This document shows, in pieces, positions 26,401 to 38,400 of a stretch of 64,000 bases of DNA. The stretch spans positions 124,001 to 188,000 of the forward strand of contig VIIQ02000593.1 of assembly GCA_007449985.2 (NCBI GenBank). Direction: 5' to 3'. The stretch comes from Desmodesmus armatus. Lineage: Eukaryota > Chlorophyta > Chlorophyceae > Sphaeropleales > Scenedesmaceae. A program made the position numbers and the translations under genes. The first letter of the stretch is position 1. Every line of letters begins with the position of its first letter. The notes under the pieces were generated by a model. It was given only the letters and a program-made list of their open reading frames with translations, searched no databases and was not told where the DNA came from.

Positions 26401-28422
26401 CCCACGCAGACGTGCTGTGTGGCCCCCCCCCCCCCCACCCCACCTGTCCTTGAGGCTCCAGTGGCTGGCCTTGCCCTCAATGTCCAACACACGCTGAACC
26501 AACTGAGACACACCAGCGGGCTTCAGCTGCACGACACCAAACACACACACACAAGCACAAACAGGACAATCAGTGACAGTCAGTGACATCCAGCAGGGCA
26601 ACATGTTCAGTCACTCGCTCTGAACAGCACACGATCAACCTTGCACACGTACTGCACCGAGACGCTATTGCCGTCACTACTGCTGCACTGCTTCTGCTGC
26701 TGCTCTGCTGCTCCTGCGGCTGTGGGGTGTGGGAAACGTTTCGCACACGGCATGAAAACGTCCATCTCTTGCCCCACTCCTGACATTCATTGCCCCCCCC
26801 CCCCCCACACACACACACGACACCCACCTGCACCCCGTAGCAGCTGCCGTTGTTGATCCATGCCTCAGGCTGCAGCTCCTTGAGCACAAACACAATGCGC
26901 TCAGGAGCATCAGCCTTGCTGAAGGACAGACGCACAATGCGACCACCCTCAAAGGGGGTCTGCACAGCCTTGTCATCAATCTGGGGGGGGGGGCGGGGGC
27001 AGCACACACACTCACGTTTTTGACACAACGCCTCGCTGTCTACACAGTTCACAGAGAATGGAGATGGTTCCCACTATGTACCTGGTGCCATGCTGCTTTG
27101 TACATAACATACCAACCCAGCTGCTAACTGCACAGTGCTACCCATCAGCCAGCAAGAGCCTACGGTCGCGTGGAATGCTGCTGCGTGAAGAGTGTCCGCA
27201 CACACCTTGGTGGTGTTTGGTGGGTAGATGTGCTCTGGGGGTCCCTCCCAGTCGTTGATGGCCCAGTGAAGCACCATGGGGCGAGGCTCATTGGCCTCAA
27301 CAATGACAGTGTAGCCTGGCGAGGCAGCAGCAGCAGCAACATGTGTGTATGAAGCTATGTTTTGTATGTAAACACACGAACACTTACGGGAATGGGTTTC
27401 ACCAGCATTGTATGCGCAGCACTGCAAATTGAGTGAGTGCACGCCCCTCTTGCTTTCGTTCTAGACTTCACTAGTTGTTGAGGTGCAAGTGTTGCAGAGT
27501 GGGGGTGGGAAGGGAGCACCTCAAAGCAGCCAAATGCTGTCCTGTCCTGCAAACTACACAAGTGGGGGCCAAGTTGTGAACTTCACTGCTGGCATACAAC
27601 CAGTGCCTGCACAATCTGCACTATGCTCCAATTGTGAGATGGGTGTTTGAGTGTTACCTGCTTAGCTGCCTCAGTGCCCCTTGTTCCGCTGCTCCGCCAG
27701 GCAGCAGCAGACGGCCACGATCACCACAGATCTCATCGCTGACTACTCCCCTCAATTGCAAGCAATCGGACGATACCATTTGCATGCGCTGGTCGGCCCT
27801 GTTGGTGACCGGTGCCTACCATCAGTGCCATCATATGTGACTTTTTGACCAACCAACTAGACTGTGCTTGAGGTATGTCAGTGAGTGTTCACTAACCCTC
27901 AACATGCTCCACTGTGCTGCTTACCGTTGTCATCCTTCAGTGCCTTGATGTTGATGCCTCCAGCCTCATAGAATGTGCTGGACAGCTCCTCAGGGCCTGA
28001 CTGGTTGGCTGAGGGGGCAGCCTGTGCTGGGGGCTTGGCTGAGGGGTAGGCCACCGCCTGCAGGGACCCACACCCCCTGCACGACCCCTGCCCAGGACCC
28101 TGCTGCTGCTGACGACATCAGCACATCCCTGCTGCTGCCTTCCGAGGCTTAGCCCTGCAGATCAGGACAGGATGGGGTAGAGATCACGCGATCTACGTGA
28201 ACTGTAGCGTGATTTACAGGGTGGAAGGAGGCAGCAGCGGGAATGCTGCAGCTGAGGTTGAGAAACATTGGGACAGGGGTGCACACTCACCTGAGGCTTG
28301 CGAGAGGCCCGGGACACGTCCAGAGGTTGCCACACACCCATGTGGAAGCCTGAATGCAGCAGACGTGCACGGAGTCGGTGTCGCGGGTCACGACACTTTG
28401 TCCAAATAGGGTGATGGCCCAT
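14451..28422 (-). CDS. GWD: Alpha-glucan water dikinase (starch-phosphorylating, GWD family)
   Basis: Phosphorylates glucans from ATP to start starch breakdown; plastid location expected. Exons high to low: 28291-28422, 27925-28057, 27206-27315, 26828-26980, 26444-26526, 25939-26074, 25480-25527, 25099-25245, 24219-24324, 23937-24022, 23438-23600, 23007-23126, 22577-22667, 22031-22192, 21431-21592, 20610-20718, 18033-18184, 17625-17796, 17114-17294, 16752-16827, 16447-16548, 15917-16012, 15505-15609, 14967-15151, 14451-14688. About 1082 residues if one base missing near 23970 is allowed. One CBM45-like starch-binding module (VLHWAINDWEGPP), then EQWHQKLHQNTTPED, catalytic His in TDVLSHVAIRAR (about residue 670), and ATP-binding part VGAKAYNLAKL, ARSDTNGEDLEAFAGAGLY, VVVQSRPQV. 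Plant GWD1 is longer with two CBM45s; WWVPGKILEVRNRL suggests another subclass. The start at 28422 gives a basic, transit-peptide-like N-terminus but is uncertain. Confidence 0.9.
18241..18375. repeat. Simple GTGA/GGGT/CAGC repeats
   Basis: Runs of GTGAGTGA and GGGTGGGT followed by (CAGC)n and (GGCA)n, at the 5' side of the large dikinase intron (minus sense). Low complexity. Confidence 0.75.
18520..20345. repeat. Cluster of four hairpin-bearing repeats in a dikinase intron
   Basis: Four diverged copies share a lead-in (GxGTGCAAGGATxTGTx), a central inverted repeat, and, in most copies, a trailer (CTTGGCTTGGCAC, then TACxTGGCTGGCAGGTGCA). Hairpins lie at about 18594-18657, 18846-18975, 19235-19307 and 20212-20284. 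The stem in copy 2 is about 53 bp (18857-18963); stems in copies 3 and 4 differ in sequence but pair well. All are inside the 2.4-kb intron 18185-20609. No open reading frame is attached. Could be a MITE-like family or small-RNA precursors. Confidence 0.75.
19605..19735. repeat. Second copy of the tail of the third hairpin repeat
   Basis: The stretch with CACACAACAGTCxGTCCC, ACCTGCAATCTxxCCAGGGG and CCGCG plus a G-run at about 19430-19490 recurs here with substitutions, then runs into a GTGTGTTTGTGTGTGTG tract. Confidence 0.6.
21017..21485 (-). repeat. Three copies of the dikinase exon 21431-21592 end
   Basis: The exon end coding LRAAAGAGPWQ plus donor (21432-21485) recurs in the following intron at about 21279-21325 and 21017-21065. 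Copies keep AAGGTxCxxCCCTGCTGCTGC and diverge around it, separated by poly-C/poly-G tracts. Confidence 0.75.
21864..21895 (-). repeat. Dispersed GC-rich motif, copy 3
   Basis: Reverse complement reads CACAGG, GGGGCGGACCCCACC, AGCTGGCCACA. It lies in a dikinase intron and has the same orientation relative to the gene as copies 1, 2 and 4. Confidence 0.6.
24648..25140 (-). repeat. Three copies of the dikinase exon 25099-25245 end
   Basis: The exon end coding IMRENGIKEGHRP with its GTGAGT donor (25092-25140) recurs at about 24887-24928 and, more degenerate, at 24648-24695. The second copy lacks one base in the GAG run. Flanking intron sequence with GACAGGTGTCCTT is also duplicated (about 24773 and 25009), so the unit is about 210-240 bp. 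Confidence 0.8.
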
Positions 28423-29707
28423 GCAGTGAATTGCAGCGGCAAGGACCCATCGCAGTAATTACTTCGAAATAAAATGCACGTGATCAAGCCCTGTGCTGGA
28501 CCAACCTTGCTTTCACAGCAGAAAGTGCCTGGGCATGATCTGGGCAAGGCCTGGAATGGCTGGGGAGACGGGTGTAGGACAGCATCACGACAAGACGATG
28601 AACCAAAAGGTGTCCTGGGAGGGTCGAGACACGGCCTTTGCGTAGCCTGCTGGCACAGCCTGTCACACACTTTAACTGCTCGTTACACACTTAGTCAACG
28701 TGCAGGGCACATCAATAAGTCTTGACCTGCTGCAGAACCACGGCCAAGTCATTTGCAATCGCCAGCAAGCAGTCTGCAGCCGCACCCACACACCCCTGTG
28801 GGGAACCCCTCTCCACACACACGACCCTGCCATCAGCCTTGACACGCAAACACTGCATACATATGATGTGGCTGCAGTCAGGGATCCCATATGGCTTTTA
28901 CCGTTGTGCAAGGACACAGTACACCCTTTCACATTGTAATGGTATGGTTCAACAGCCCGCTTGAACGCTCACACCATGTGCGCTGTGGGGTGCCCCAACA
29001 GATCCCAAGCTGTGCAAGCATTGTGCTAAGTCCTTTGCTTTGCAACCACAAAACACACAAAGAAGCACACGCGTCTCCCGACTGAGACCAGCACCGAAAC
29101 CAACATGGATCTCCCAAAGACCCCCTGCACGCACACCACTTGCAGGCTGCAGTGCTACACCCATCAATGAATCAGATGCTGTGCAGCATTGCTGTCAAGC
29201 GCCCTGCTGCTGCTGCTGTTCAACCAAACCCTGGGAAGGACGTAGCACCCCGCGCAGGGCCCATCTCAAAGCAACACCGCTCCCTATCGCTGCTGCACCC
29301 AGCACCCCCTGACACCCCCCAGCCCCCATGCCTGCGGCGCCTACATCACTGCACGCTGTTCCTAAAGGAGGCAGGGGCCACGCCGGTGCCAGTACACGGC
29401 AGCTGGCCAGGCAAGCAGGACATCACTGCGCTGCCCGCTGCCTGCTGCCCCTTCAGGGGCTGCCGCTGCCACAGCCACTGCCTGCTGCCGCTGCCGCCAT
29501 CACCTTATCAAGGGCTGCGACTGCAACTGCCTGCTGACCCCTCAGGGGCTGCCACTGCGACTGCCACTGCCTGCTGGCGGTGCCCCGCCATTTTCATGGG
29601 CTGCCATTGCCACTGCCACTGCCTGCCGCCACTGCCGCCATCCGCCACCCCCCTGGGGCTGCCTCTGCCTGCTGCACTTTCAGGGGCTGCCGCTGCCTGC
29701 TAGCCCC
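28423..29707. other. Gap between the dikinase start and the SPC25 stop
   Basis: Same-strand gap, so it should hold the SPC25 3' UTR and the dikinase promoter or further 5' exons. Apart from a GC-rich minisatellite at 29400-29760 nothing was recognised. Confidence 0.5.
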
Positions 29708-29760
29708 TCACGGGCTACCACTGCCTGCTGTCGCTGCCGCCGCCACCCCCTCCTCCCCCC
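29400..29760. repeat. GCTGCC/CTGCCTGCTG minisatellite reaching into the SPC25 C-terminus
   Basis: Imperfect units of about 40-60 bp share CCTGCTG, CCCxTCAGGGGCTGCC and GCTGCCACTGCC. The array crosses the SPC25 stop at 29708, so its last codons (AAATAGSGSP) come from the repeat. Confidence 0.8.
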
Positions 29761-31990
29761 GTATGTCGCAGGCGGCTGTACTGTAATTGCTAGTCCTGCT
29801 TCCCGGATTGAGTGCCTTGGGCCGTGGTGCACTGGATGCGTCCAGCAGCTCGTACTGCTTGAGCAGCTTGGCCACGTCCTTGGCCCACTTGTGCTCAGCC
29901 AGGTAGCCGTCTTCGTGGAAGTAGTCAGTCACCGAACCCTCAAGCTTCACCTCCCTACGGTGGTGGGGGGGGGGGGGAACAGGGGGCGGAGGGGGTACAT
30001 GTATGAACATTTGTGGTGATGAACTTGTGCGTGTTATCTGGCTGGCAGCCAGCTAACATCAGGCAGGCCTGCTGTGCTGCATGGATACTGGCAGTGCATC
30101 TGGATACACCCCCGAGCAACCTGTACTGATGATGCAGGTGCATCCACGGCACGACTCACAGACAAGGCCATCAAAGCAAGCAAACTGTCAAGCACCCTGG
30201 CACCAGCGTTCCTTGTTTGCTAGTAAAGCTAGGCGGCAGGAACCCCCCATCCCCTTGGGTGACCCTGACATGCTGTGTCAGCGGCAGAGCAGCATGACAT
30301 GCAACATGCCAGCTAGCCAATTGGCGCAACGCCCAGCCTTAGTGCATATTTGCTTTGCACACAGCATGCAGCAGACCTGCGGTTGGCGCTAGTATGTCAG
30401 GGCGCTAGTATCACGCGTCAACCCCCAAGGGCACCTGTGCCTCTGCTGCGCACCTGTCCTCCCACTTGTTTGCGCTGCTGAGTGTGAGGCTGTACTGATC
30501 CGAAAAGCGTTCCATGCGGGACGACACCCGCACACCATACTCACAGCCCTGCAGGCGACGTAACAGCAACACAGCAGCAGCATTGCTGCCGTTTGGTTGA
30601 GGGCAAGGTATGACTCATTGCCTATGGGGTGTGAAAACACAGGAAGTGCATCCAGCCACTGTATCATCCATCCAAAGCTGCGGGCCACAAATGTGATACA
30701 CAAGGAGCCCTACAGCAGGGCTGCACGGTTGATCAATTGCTTGCACAAACACGTGCATCTGCTCTCCCCAGGGGGCGAATTGATGATCAAAGGCCATAAT
30801 GGTATGTTGGTTGGCGTCCTGCAGCATGCATGTTCTTGTGCTTTCTGGTGTGGTGTGTGATGTGAAGGAGGCAGGATCCCCACAACGACTGCACCACAGC
30901 AACAGCACGTGCAACACACAAGCCCCTGCTGTTTCTCGTGAGGGCTGCCATGTTGATAAGCCAGGCATCCTGCAGCTTGCAGCCAGTTTTTTGTTCTTAG
31001 CAAGAGCTTACCGGCTTGGGGTGTGTTATGAGGAATGAGCTGCCCTCCTTGATGTGTCCAAAGATGGTCAGCACCAGGTTGATGATGCAGTAGATGACAA
31101 CACACGTGAACACTGTCCACCAGTTGTCCGGGAACTTGCCCGGGCCAAAGTGTGAGTACACGGCCACACCCACCCTGCAGGACACACAGCAGCAGCAACT
31201 GTCACAACGTGCAGCCTGCTTTCGCATGCTGCTTGCGTCTTATCAGCATAGTGCATGCCTTGCCATATCCTGCGCACACATCCTGCTGCCTTTGAGGTAG
31301 CCACCGCGCTAGCTGCGCAGGTAGGCTTGCACCGAGCAGGTGCAGCACGGCTGACCTTCTGTTGACTGAAGGAGTGCAACCAACCAACACAGAAGCACTG
31401 ACATATGTACGTGCAGCAGTCCAGCCACATGGCAATGTACTAGCCCCCTACACAAAGGTGTGACTGAAGCCGCAGACAATCTTCAGCTGCAGGACCGGCC
31501 AGCCGATCCTGGCACTATGGGGTTTGTGAGTGCCGCGCCGACCTGATTACTGAAGTTGGTTTGCTTCTGCTCTGCTCACCCGATGGCACCTAGTGCAATC
31601 TTCACGTTGCTGATGAGGTAATCCTCCTCATAACCGGACTTTAGGATGACCTGAAGGGGCACAGCATGCATATACAGCACCACACACAGCACAACCATCA
31701 TCATCCTCGCAAGGGCATGCTTTCACACAGGTGGGAGACCCTCGTACAGGCATACATCATGTCTGTGGGACGGTGTTAGTAGCAGTCATTATCAGGGCGT
31801 AACTTCCTTGGCAGTGCCCGTTGATTGGTGGTGTATGAGTGCAACTCACCTCGGCAGCTGTCTGATCCAGCTTGTGCTTGACAGCAGCTGCGTCTTGCAA
31901 CACAATCTTCTCCGGCTGCTCCACGATTCCCTCCTCTTCTTTCAATAACTGCACCTGCTCCTGCAGCTGTGCCTTGCTGGGACGACTCAT
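29708..31990 (-). CDS. SPCS2: Signal peptidase complex subunit 2 (SPC25/SPCS2)
   Basis: ER-membrane accessory subunit of signal peptidase. Exons high to low: 31850-31990, 31580-31650, 31012-31174, 30454-30548, 29708-29954; 238 residues, phases consistent. N-terminus MSRPSKAQLQEQVQLLKEEE is charged; KIALGAIG then VGVAVYSHFGPGKFPDN spans the first membrane region, TCVVIYCIINLVLTIFG is the second, followed by the family-like SSFLITHPKP, SSRMERFSDQYSLTLS and VTDYFHEDGYLAEHKWAKDV. The tail after about residue 204 is unconserved and partly minisatellite-encoded. Start ATG at 31988-31990. The family identity rests on order and spacing of these segments; similarity is moderate. Its promoter is shared with UPF2. 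Confidence 0.82.
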
Positions 31991-32402
31991 TCTGCTGGTG
32001 CCAGCAATAATAAGGCCAACAGAACCAACCGTCTGGTCTACAGTAAATTGCTTCACAGACAAACTGCACAAATGTTTCAATAGGCCGCAACGTGAAGCTG
32101 CATTCAACAAGGACAGAGCGGACTTTGCTGCACTTTGTGGTTTCGGGCCAGATCACGATCGTCATTTCGCAACCGTCGGCCCACACTGCATGTAACCCTG
32201 TGATGTGTGCTTCTTATTGTATACGTCGCATTACTGCTGTTGATTCAAGTAGCAAGCTGCAAACTCTGCAAGCACTGAAACTCCTCTGCAAGTGCAACAG
32301 CAGTGCTGTTGTTCGGTGCCCAAAGCCATCACTCTCTTTCGAAACTGGCAACAGCTGCAGGGAGAGTCCGTGGGCTTCAAACAGTCAACTCCCAAGTTGT
32401 GA
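31991..32402. promoter_or_regulatory. Divergent promoter between SPC25 and UPF2
   Basis: 412 bp separate the SPC25 start (-) from the proposed UPF2 start (+). No TATA box or tandem operator was seen. The UPF2 start is tentative, so the right boundary may move. Confidence 0.5.
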
Positions 32403-35400
32403 ATGGCCCCTGAGGGGGAGCAGGCTAAGCAGCATGAGACAGCACAGCAAGCAGGCGTCTCACTGGAAGCCATAAAGGTGCCGCTGCCACACCCACATAG
32501 CCGCTGTTTCACACCAAGTCGATGCATGACACTTGCAGGACCGCCCCATGCAAATCACTGCAGCAACGCAGTGCACAAAAGGGCCCTCCCTCAGTCACTG
32601 AGCCCAGAAACCCCCACTCAGCATCCCAATCCCACTCGGCTCACGGCCATGAGCTACAGGCTGCTGGTTGCGCCACGCATGCCATGTGCGACCACACAGC
32701 AACCGAAGGGAACCCGCCTGCAGCAGCAGTTCTGACTGCATGGCTCAGCAGCACCCTTCACGGCAGCAGTCACCTTAGCCCTCACGTGCTCTGCTGCTCT
32801 TGTCTCGTATCAAACCTCTGCTGCTGCAGGCGCATACACAGCAGCTGGCAGCAGCATGTGCTGCCTTGAAGGCACAGCGGGAGGCACGGGCAGCCAACGT
32901 CACCCCCACACGGCCAGGTATGGTACGACCAGCAGTGGGGCCAGCAGCATGGACACTCTGAGCAGGGTCCAGGCTGTCAGCCACTACTGTATCCTTTTTG
33001 GTACACAACAGGGGGGGACCCCCACCAGCTGGCCACACACATACTATTGGAGTTAACCTGAGTGGCGCACTACTGCAGTCCCTCAGGCTGTCAGCCCCAG
33101 GGTGCAGGCAGCATTGAAGCAAGCACCCATGGATTCCTGCGTGCCATAGTTGAATGCATGTTGACAGTGGCTCTGTGTGGCTAAGGGTTTGGTTTAATGT
33201 GCACATCAGTCAATCCCATCCCCCTCTCACCCAACCCCATCCCTCTCCCCCCGGGTGCGCGCGCGTTTCTGCTGATCCTTACGTCCCTGCCCCTGCTACC
33301 ACTCCCCCCCCCCCCCCCGGTGTGTTGCCTGCTGTTCCCCTCAGATGACTCCCAGCTAGGCCGTTTGGACAGCAGTGTGAAGAAGAATGGCACCTTCATC
33401 AAGAAGCTGCGGCCCTGGGGGCAGACAACGGCAAGCAGCTGGCGGCAGAGGCAGCTAAACTCAACCTCAGCAAGGTGGGGTGTATGGCTGGCGGGTGTGA
33501 AGCATATTCCTTCTTTACCCCCTCCCCCTCTCAGCACAATCGCTGCAGGGGCCAGCCAAAGTTGCATAAGCATGGTTGCAGCCAAACTCAACCTCAGCAA
33601 GGTGGGGTGTATGGCTGGTGGGTCTGACTCCCAATATACTACCCCCCCACCACCACCACCATCACCACACTCAGCACACTCCTTCCAGAAGCAGTGCCAA
33701 GAATGCTTTGGCGTGCTCCTGGAAGGAGTGTGCTGAGTGTGGTGATGGTGGTGGGGGTGGGGTGGGGTGGGGGGTAGTGAACTGGCAGTCAGACCCAAAG
33801 ATGCTTGGGCGTGGTTGCAGGCATGTCCCCCCGCCCCCACCATCAGCACATTGCCCTGCAGGGCCCCCATGTGTGTGTGTGGGGGGGGGGGGGGGGGAGG
33901 GGCGGGGGAGACGGGGGGGGGGGGGTGATGTGTTCGACTGGCAACTGGTGCTGGCAGTTGTGGGGGCAGGATACCTTCTGCAGAGGTGGCTGGGGCGGGG
34001 TGTGTTCATGGAGGCAGCAGCAGCGGGCACATGTCACTGCCAGTGACGAGTAACACACTACTGATGTGCGGCAGCTGTCAACATCCAAGATGCAACAGAT
34101 GATATGCAGTTGTCTTGCATCCTTACGTGCAGCGCTTTTTCTGGCTGCTTATGGTTGCTTGGTACACCCGCCCCCACCCGCCTGCCCCCCTCCTGCCCGA
34201 CCGCCCCCCCCCCCTTCTGCCCTCAACAGAATGTGAGTGAGGCAGTGATTGCGCTGTCAGATGCTCCCCTACACAACACATACGCCTGCTGTTGCTGCTG
34301 CTGCTGCTGCTCACTTTGCTTGCTGCTCCACTTGGCTGCCCCCCCCCCCCCGCATCCACAGTACGTGCGTGAGGCTGTGACAGCGGTGTCAGAGGCGCCC
34401 CTACACAACACATACACCTGCTGCTGCTGCTCCTGCTGCTGCTGAGGCTGCTCGTGTTGCTTGCCGCTCCTCCTGGCTGTTTGTTTGTGCCACCCCCCCC
34501 CTGCACTACACAGTACGTGAGTGAGGCAGTGATAGCGCTGTCAGAGGCTCCCCTGAAGGCTGCAGACATCCCTGTGGTGGTTGACATGGCTGCAGCCCTG
34601 CACCAGCGCTACCCCGACTTTGCAGCCAGCCTGGGCCTACACTGGGCAAGGTGGCGGCAGGAAGCGGGGCAGCCAAGGCGGGGGGAACAGGTAGGTGTAG
34701 AGACACAGGAAGTGCATGCAGCCAATGAAACATCCATCCAAAGTTGCCACATTCCAAAGTTTTCACACTCCTGTGTGTGTGAGAGGGGGGCGGGGGCAGT
34801 AAGGCAGTGTTGACAGTGGGAAGTGGTGCTAACGATCACATGGTGTTTGAGTTATGACAGTGTGTGTGTAGACACAGTGTGGGTGTGTGGGGGGGAGGGG
34901 TCATGTTGAGCACAGGTTGGGGTAGGACAGCTGTGGTGCTTCGTTTGGTGTGTCAGTTGTGATCGTCGGGCGCGTCAGCATTGTGTTGTGTTACACCTAC
35001 ACCCCCTGTTGTCTGCTCACATCATCCCCCCCCCTTGCCCTGCAGATGAGGAGCGTCTTGCTGCACGCCGTCAGCGTGGTGTGCTGCGTCTGCTGCCAGA
35101 GCTTGTGGCGGCTGGTGTGCTGCCGGACGCCACACCCCTGCTCACAGCAATCAAGGCACTGGTAGGTGTCTGGCTCATTGTGACAAGCACAGCTGACATG
35201 CCTTGAAGCAACATTGCCAGTTGCGCAGTCGGCAATGCTTGTTTCAACCAAGATTGAACCCTTGCCACACACTCGCCAGCAAGCACAGTTTGTTTTGTCG
35301 GTTCATGCACAAACTGCAATCAAGCCACACTACTCAGTAGTACTGCATCCCACCACTAGCCTGTAGTTTGACCCATCTCTCCCTCCCCTCCCCCCCCCCC

Positions 35401-38400
35401 AGGCGTCCACCCTTGATTTCACCAAGGCCCCTGAGCCCTCCCTCACTGTTGCCACACTGCTGGGCTCATGCATCAAGGCAGCTGGCCACTGCTGCTGGGG
35501 GCACCACCAGACCTGAACCCTGCTGCTGCTGCTGGAGGGGCGGCTGCTGCTGCTGGCAGCAGTGGCGGCAGCAATGGCGGCTGCAGCATGCCGCTGCCAC
35601 AGGAGCTGCTGCACCAACAGGTTGGGGTGCTGCGCGGGGGGGCGGGGGGGGGGGTCTGTTTGCTTTTTGCGTGTGTGCAGCCATTCAGAGCAGGTGCGTG
35701 TTGTGTGTGGTGGTGGTCAGCAGTTGGGGGGAGAGGGTGAGTAATGGAGCATTTACAGCATGTGCGATTGGTTGACAGCCTGTAAGCCTGAATACAACTC
35801 AAGTCTGGTCTTGTCGGTCAGGGAAAAGTCCGAGCCTGCCCTGCTGTCTTGCAGTTGTGAATGTTGGGACCGGTATAGTCACGTTCTTCTTTAGGTGAGT
35901 TCGTGCCGCAATACAGTCTTGCGTGTAGGCTAAGTAGTGCTCTGCCTTGCCTCCCCCCCCCCCCCCCCGGGCCTCTTCCACCCCCCCCCCCCCCAACACA
36001 CACACAGGACCTGTCCAGCTTGCCCCCCGACCTTTCAGCAGCTGTGTCTCAGCTGCAGCAGCAGCAGCAGCACCTGGAGGAGGAGCTCAAACACAGGTGA
36101 GCCAGCAGACACAGTACATGCCAGCCTCGACACAAAGGAACTTACTAGGATAGCCAACCACTGCTGATCGACACATCGTGTATCTTCAAGCCCACAGCTC
36201 AGGGCGGCATCACCCTCCAAACCACCATGTTTAGTGTGGGTATGGTTGATCAGAGACAGAGGCTGGCGAGTTTGCTATGTATCCATAGCTACCTGGTGCT
36301 GTTGCTGCTGCTGCTGCTGCTGCAGGTTCCAGCTGCCGGCAGAGCCGCGTGGTCAGCTGGTGTCGTTGTTTGATGCTGCGTTTGAGGTGTGCTCTGCAGC
36401 CCTGGTGGAGTCACACAAGGCCCTCATTGCACTGGACAAGGACAACGCACGTGCATACGCAACAAAGTGAGAACGGCCGCACCCAGTACGGGCTGCACCC
36501 AGTCCCCGAACGGGGGGCGCAGAGGCGGGGAGGGGGGGGGGGCGGCTTGATTGTACAGGGTGTCCCTCACTGCCCACCTGCCCAGTGCAAGTGTGGCAGT
36601 GTGTTGCTTGGGGTGAGGCCTGGTAGGGGCTGTGGCTGCAGCCATACACAGGCACAGAAAGGCCCTCATTGCACTGGACAAGGACAACGCACGAGCATAA
36701 GCAACAAAGTGAGAGCGCTGGCGCACACAGTCTTGGCAGTACGTAGTCCCTGAAAGGGGGGTGCAAGGGGGGAGGGGGGAGGACTGTAACTGGCATCCCT
36801 CACCGCCTGCCAGGAAGAGGCTGCTGTATTGCATCTCTGCCTGCCCAGTGCAAGTGTGGCAGTGTGTCGCTCGGGGTAAGGCCTGGTCGGGGGGGCTGCG
36901 GCTGCAGCTATACACAGGCACAGAAAGGCCCTCATTGCACTGGACAAGGACAACACACGCGCATACGCAACAAAGTGAGCAAGGCCGTACCCAGTAAGGG
37001 CTGCACCCAGTCCCCGATTGGGGGGCGCGCAGGCTTCATGCCGTGCTTGCTAGCACAGTTCCATCCCTGCTCCACTCTCTACCAAGCTGCTGCTTGTGTG
37101 AACAAAACACCCAGCACCACATCCGGCTTATCATCCCGGCCTCTTGCCTTTGTCTCCCCCCCCCCCCACCACCACCTTTGCCCAGGGGTGAGCTCCCTGA
37201 GGGTGCTGCTGCTGAGTATGAATCTTCCCCAAGAACTATGAGGCCCTGCACAGGGGGGTGTCCTCAATGGCTGAGGCCCTGGGCAAGCCCTTTCAAGCAC
37301 CCACTCCCATCCCCCTGCAACCACAAAGCTCCGTTCTTTGCTCACCCACGCTTTCCTTGCAGCACCCATTGACCCCATGTTCTCCTTACCCCCTCCCTAC
37401 CCCCCCCCCCCCACACACACACACCCACACACACATTTTCATCATCAACTCGTCTTCGCTTTTCTCCCTGTGCCCAGGGGTGAGCTTCCTGAGGGTGCTG
37501 TTGCCGAGTATGAAACCTCCCGCGAGAACTACGAGGCCCTGCACAGGGGGGTGTCATCAATGGCTGAGGCCCTGGGCAAGCCCCTTTCAAGCACCCACTC
37601 CCATCCCCCTGCAATGGCGAAGCTATGTGGTTTTGCCCCACCAATCTGCCGTGGGTGCTGCATCCTTTTTCTCATGAGCTTCCCCTTCCCTCCCCCTCCC
37701 TCCTCCGTCTCCCCCCCCCCCCCAAACCACCTGCCACCTTAGGGGTGAGCTTCCTGAGGGTGCTGCCGCCGAGTATGAGACCTCCCGCAAGAACTACGAA
37801 GCCCTGCACAGGGGCGTGTCCTCCATGGCCGAGGCCCTGGGCAAGCCGCTGCCCCAGCTGGCTGAGGACGCCTTCACACGCATTGGGCACGAGGAGGCTG
37901 CTGCTGCTGGGGGTGGCAGTGCGGGGGGCGCTGGGGATGCTGTGGAGCACGTGTTTGAGGACCCTGAGGTGAGGGGGGGGGGCAGAAGGCGGGGGGGGGG
38001 GGGGGGGGGAGGGGAGGGGCGGAGGGGAGGGGGGGGCAAGCCGCTGCCCCAGCTGGCTGAAGACGCCTTCACACGCATCGGGCACGAGGGGGGGGGGCGC
38101 TGGGCGGGGGCGGTGGGGGGTTGCTGTGGAGCATGTGTTTGAGGACCCTGAGGTGAGGGGGGGGGGGGAGGGGGGCGCGGGGGAGGGGGGGGGAAGGGGG
38201 GGCGCGGGGAGGGGGGGCACGCTGGGCGGGGGCGGTGGGGGGATGCTGTGGAGCATGTGTTTGAGGACCCTGAGGTGCGCCCCCGGAAGGGGGGGGTGAG
38301 GTGCGGAGGGGGGGGGGGAGGGGAGGGGGGGGCCCTGCCTCCCCTCCTGGTCGGGGGGGTGGGGGAGGGGGGCACTGTGAGCGCCACTGCCCTGATCCAG

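Noticed and set aside
31462..31512. Extra SPC25 exon coding IGWPVLQLKIVCGFSHTF
   Set aside because: Phases would allow it, but it would put about 20 residues between GAIG and VGVAVYSH, where the family has none; direct joining of 31580 to 31174 fits both phase and homology.
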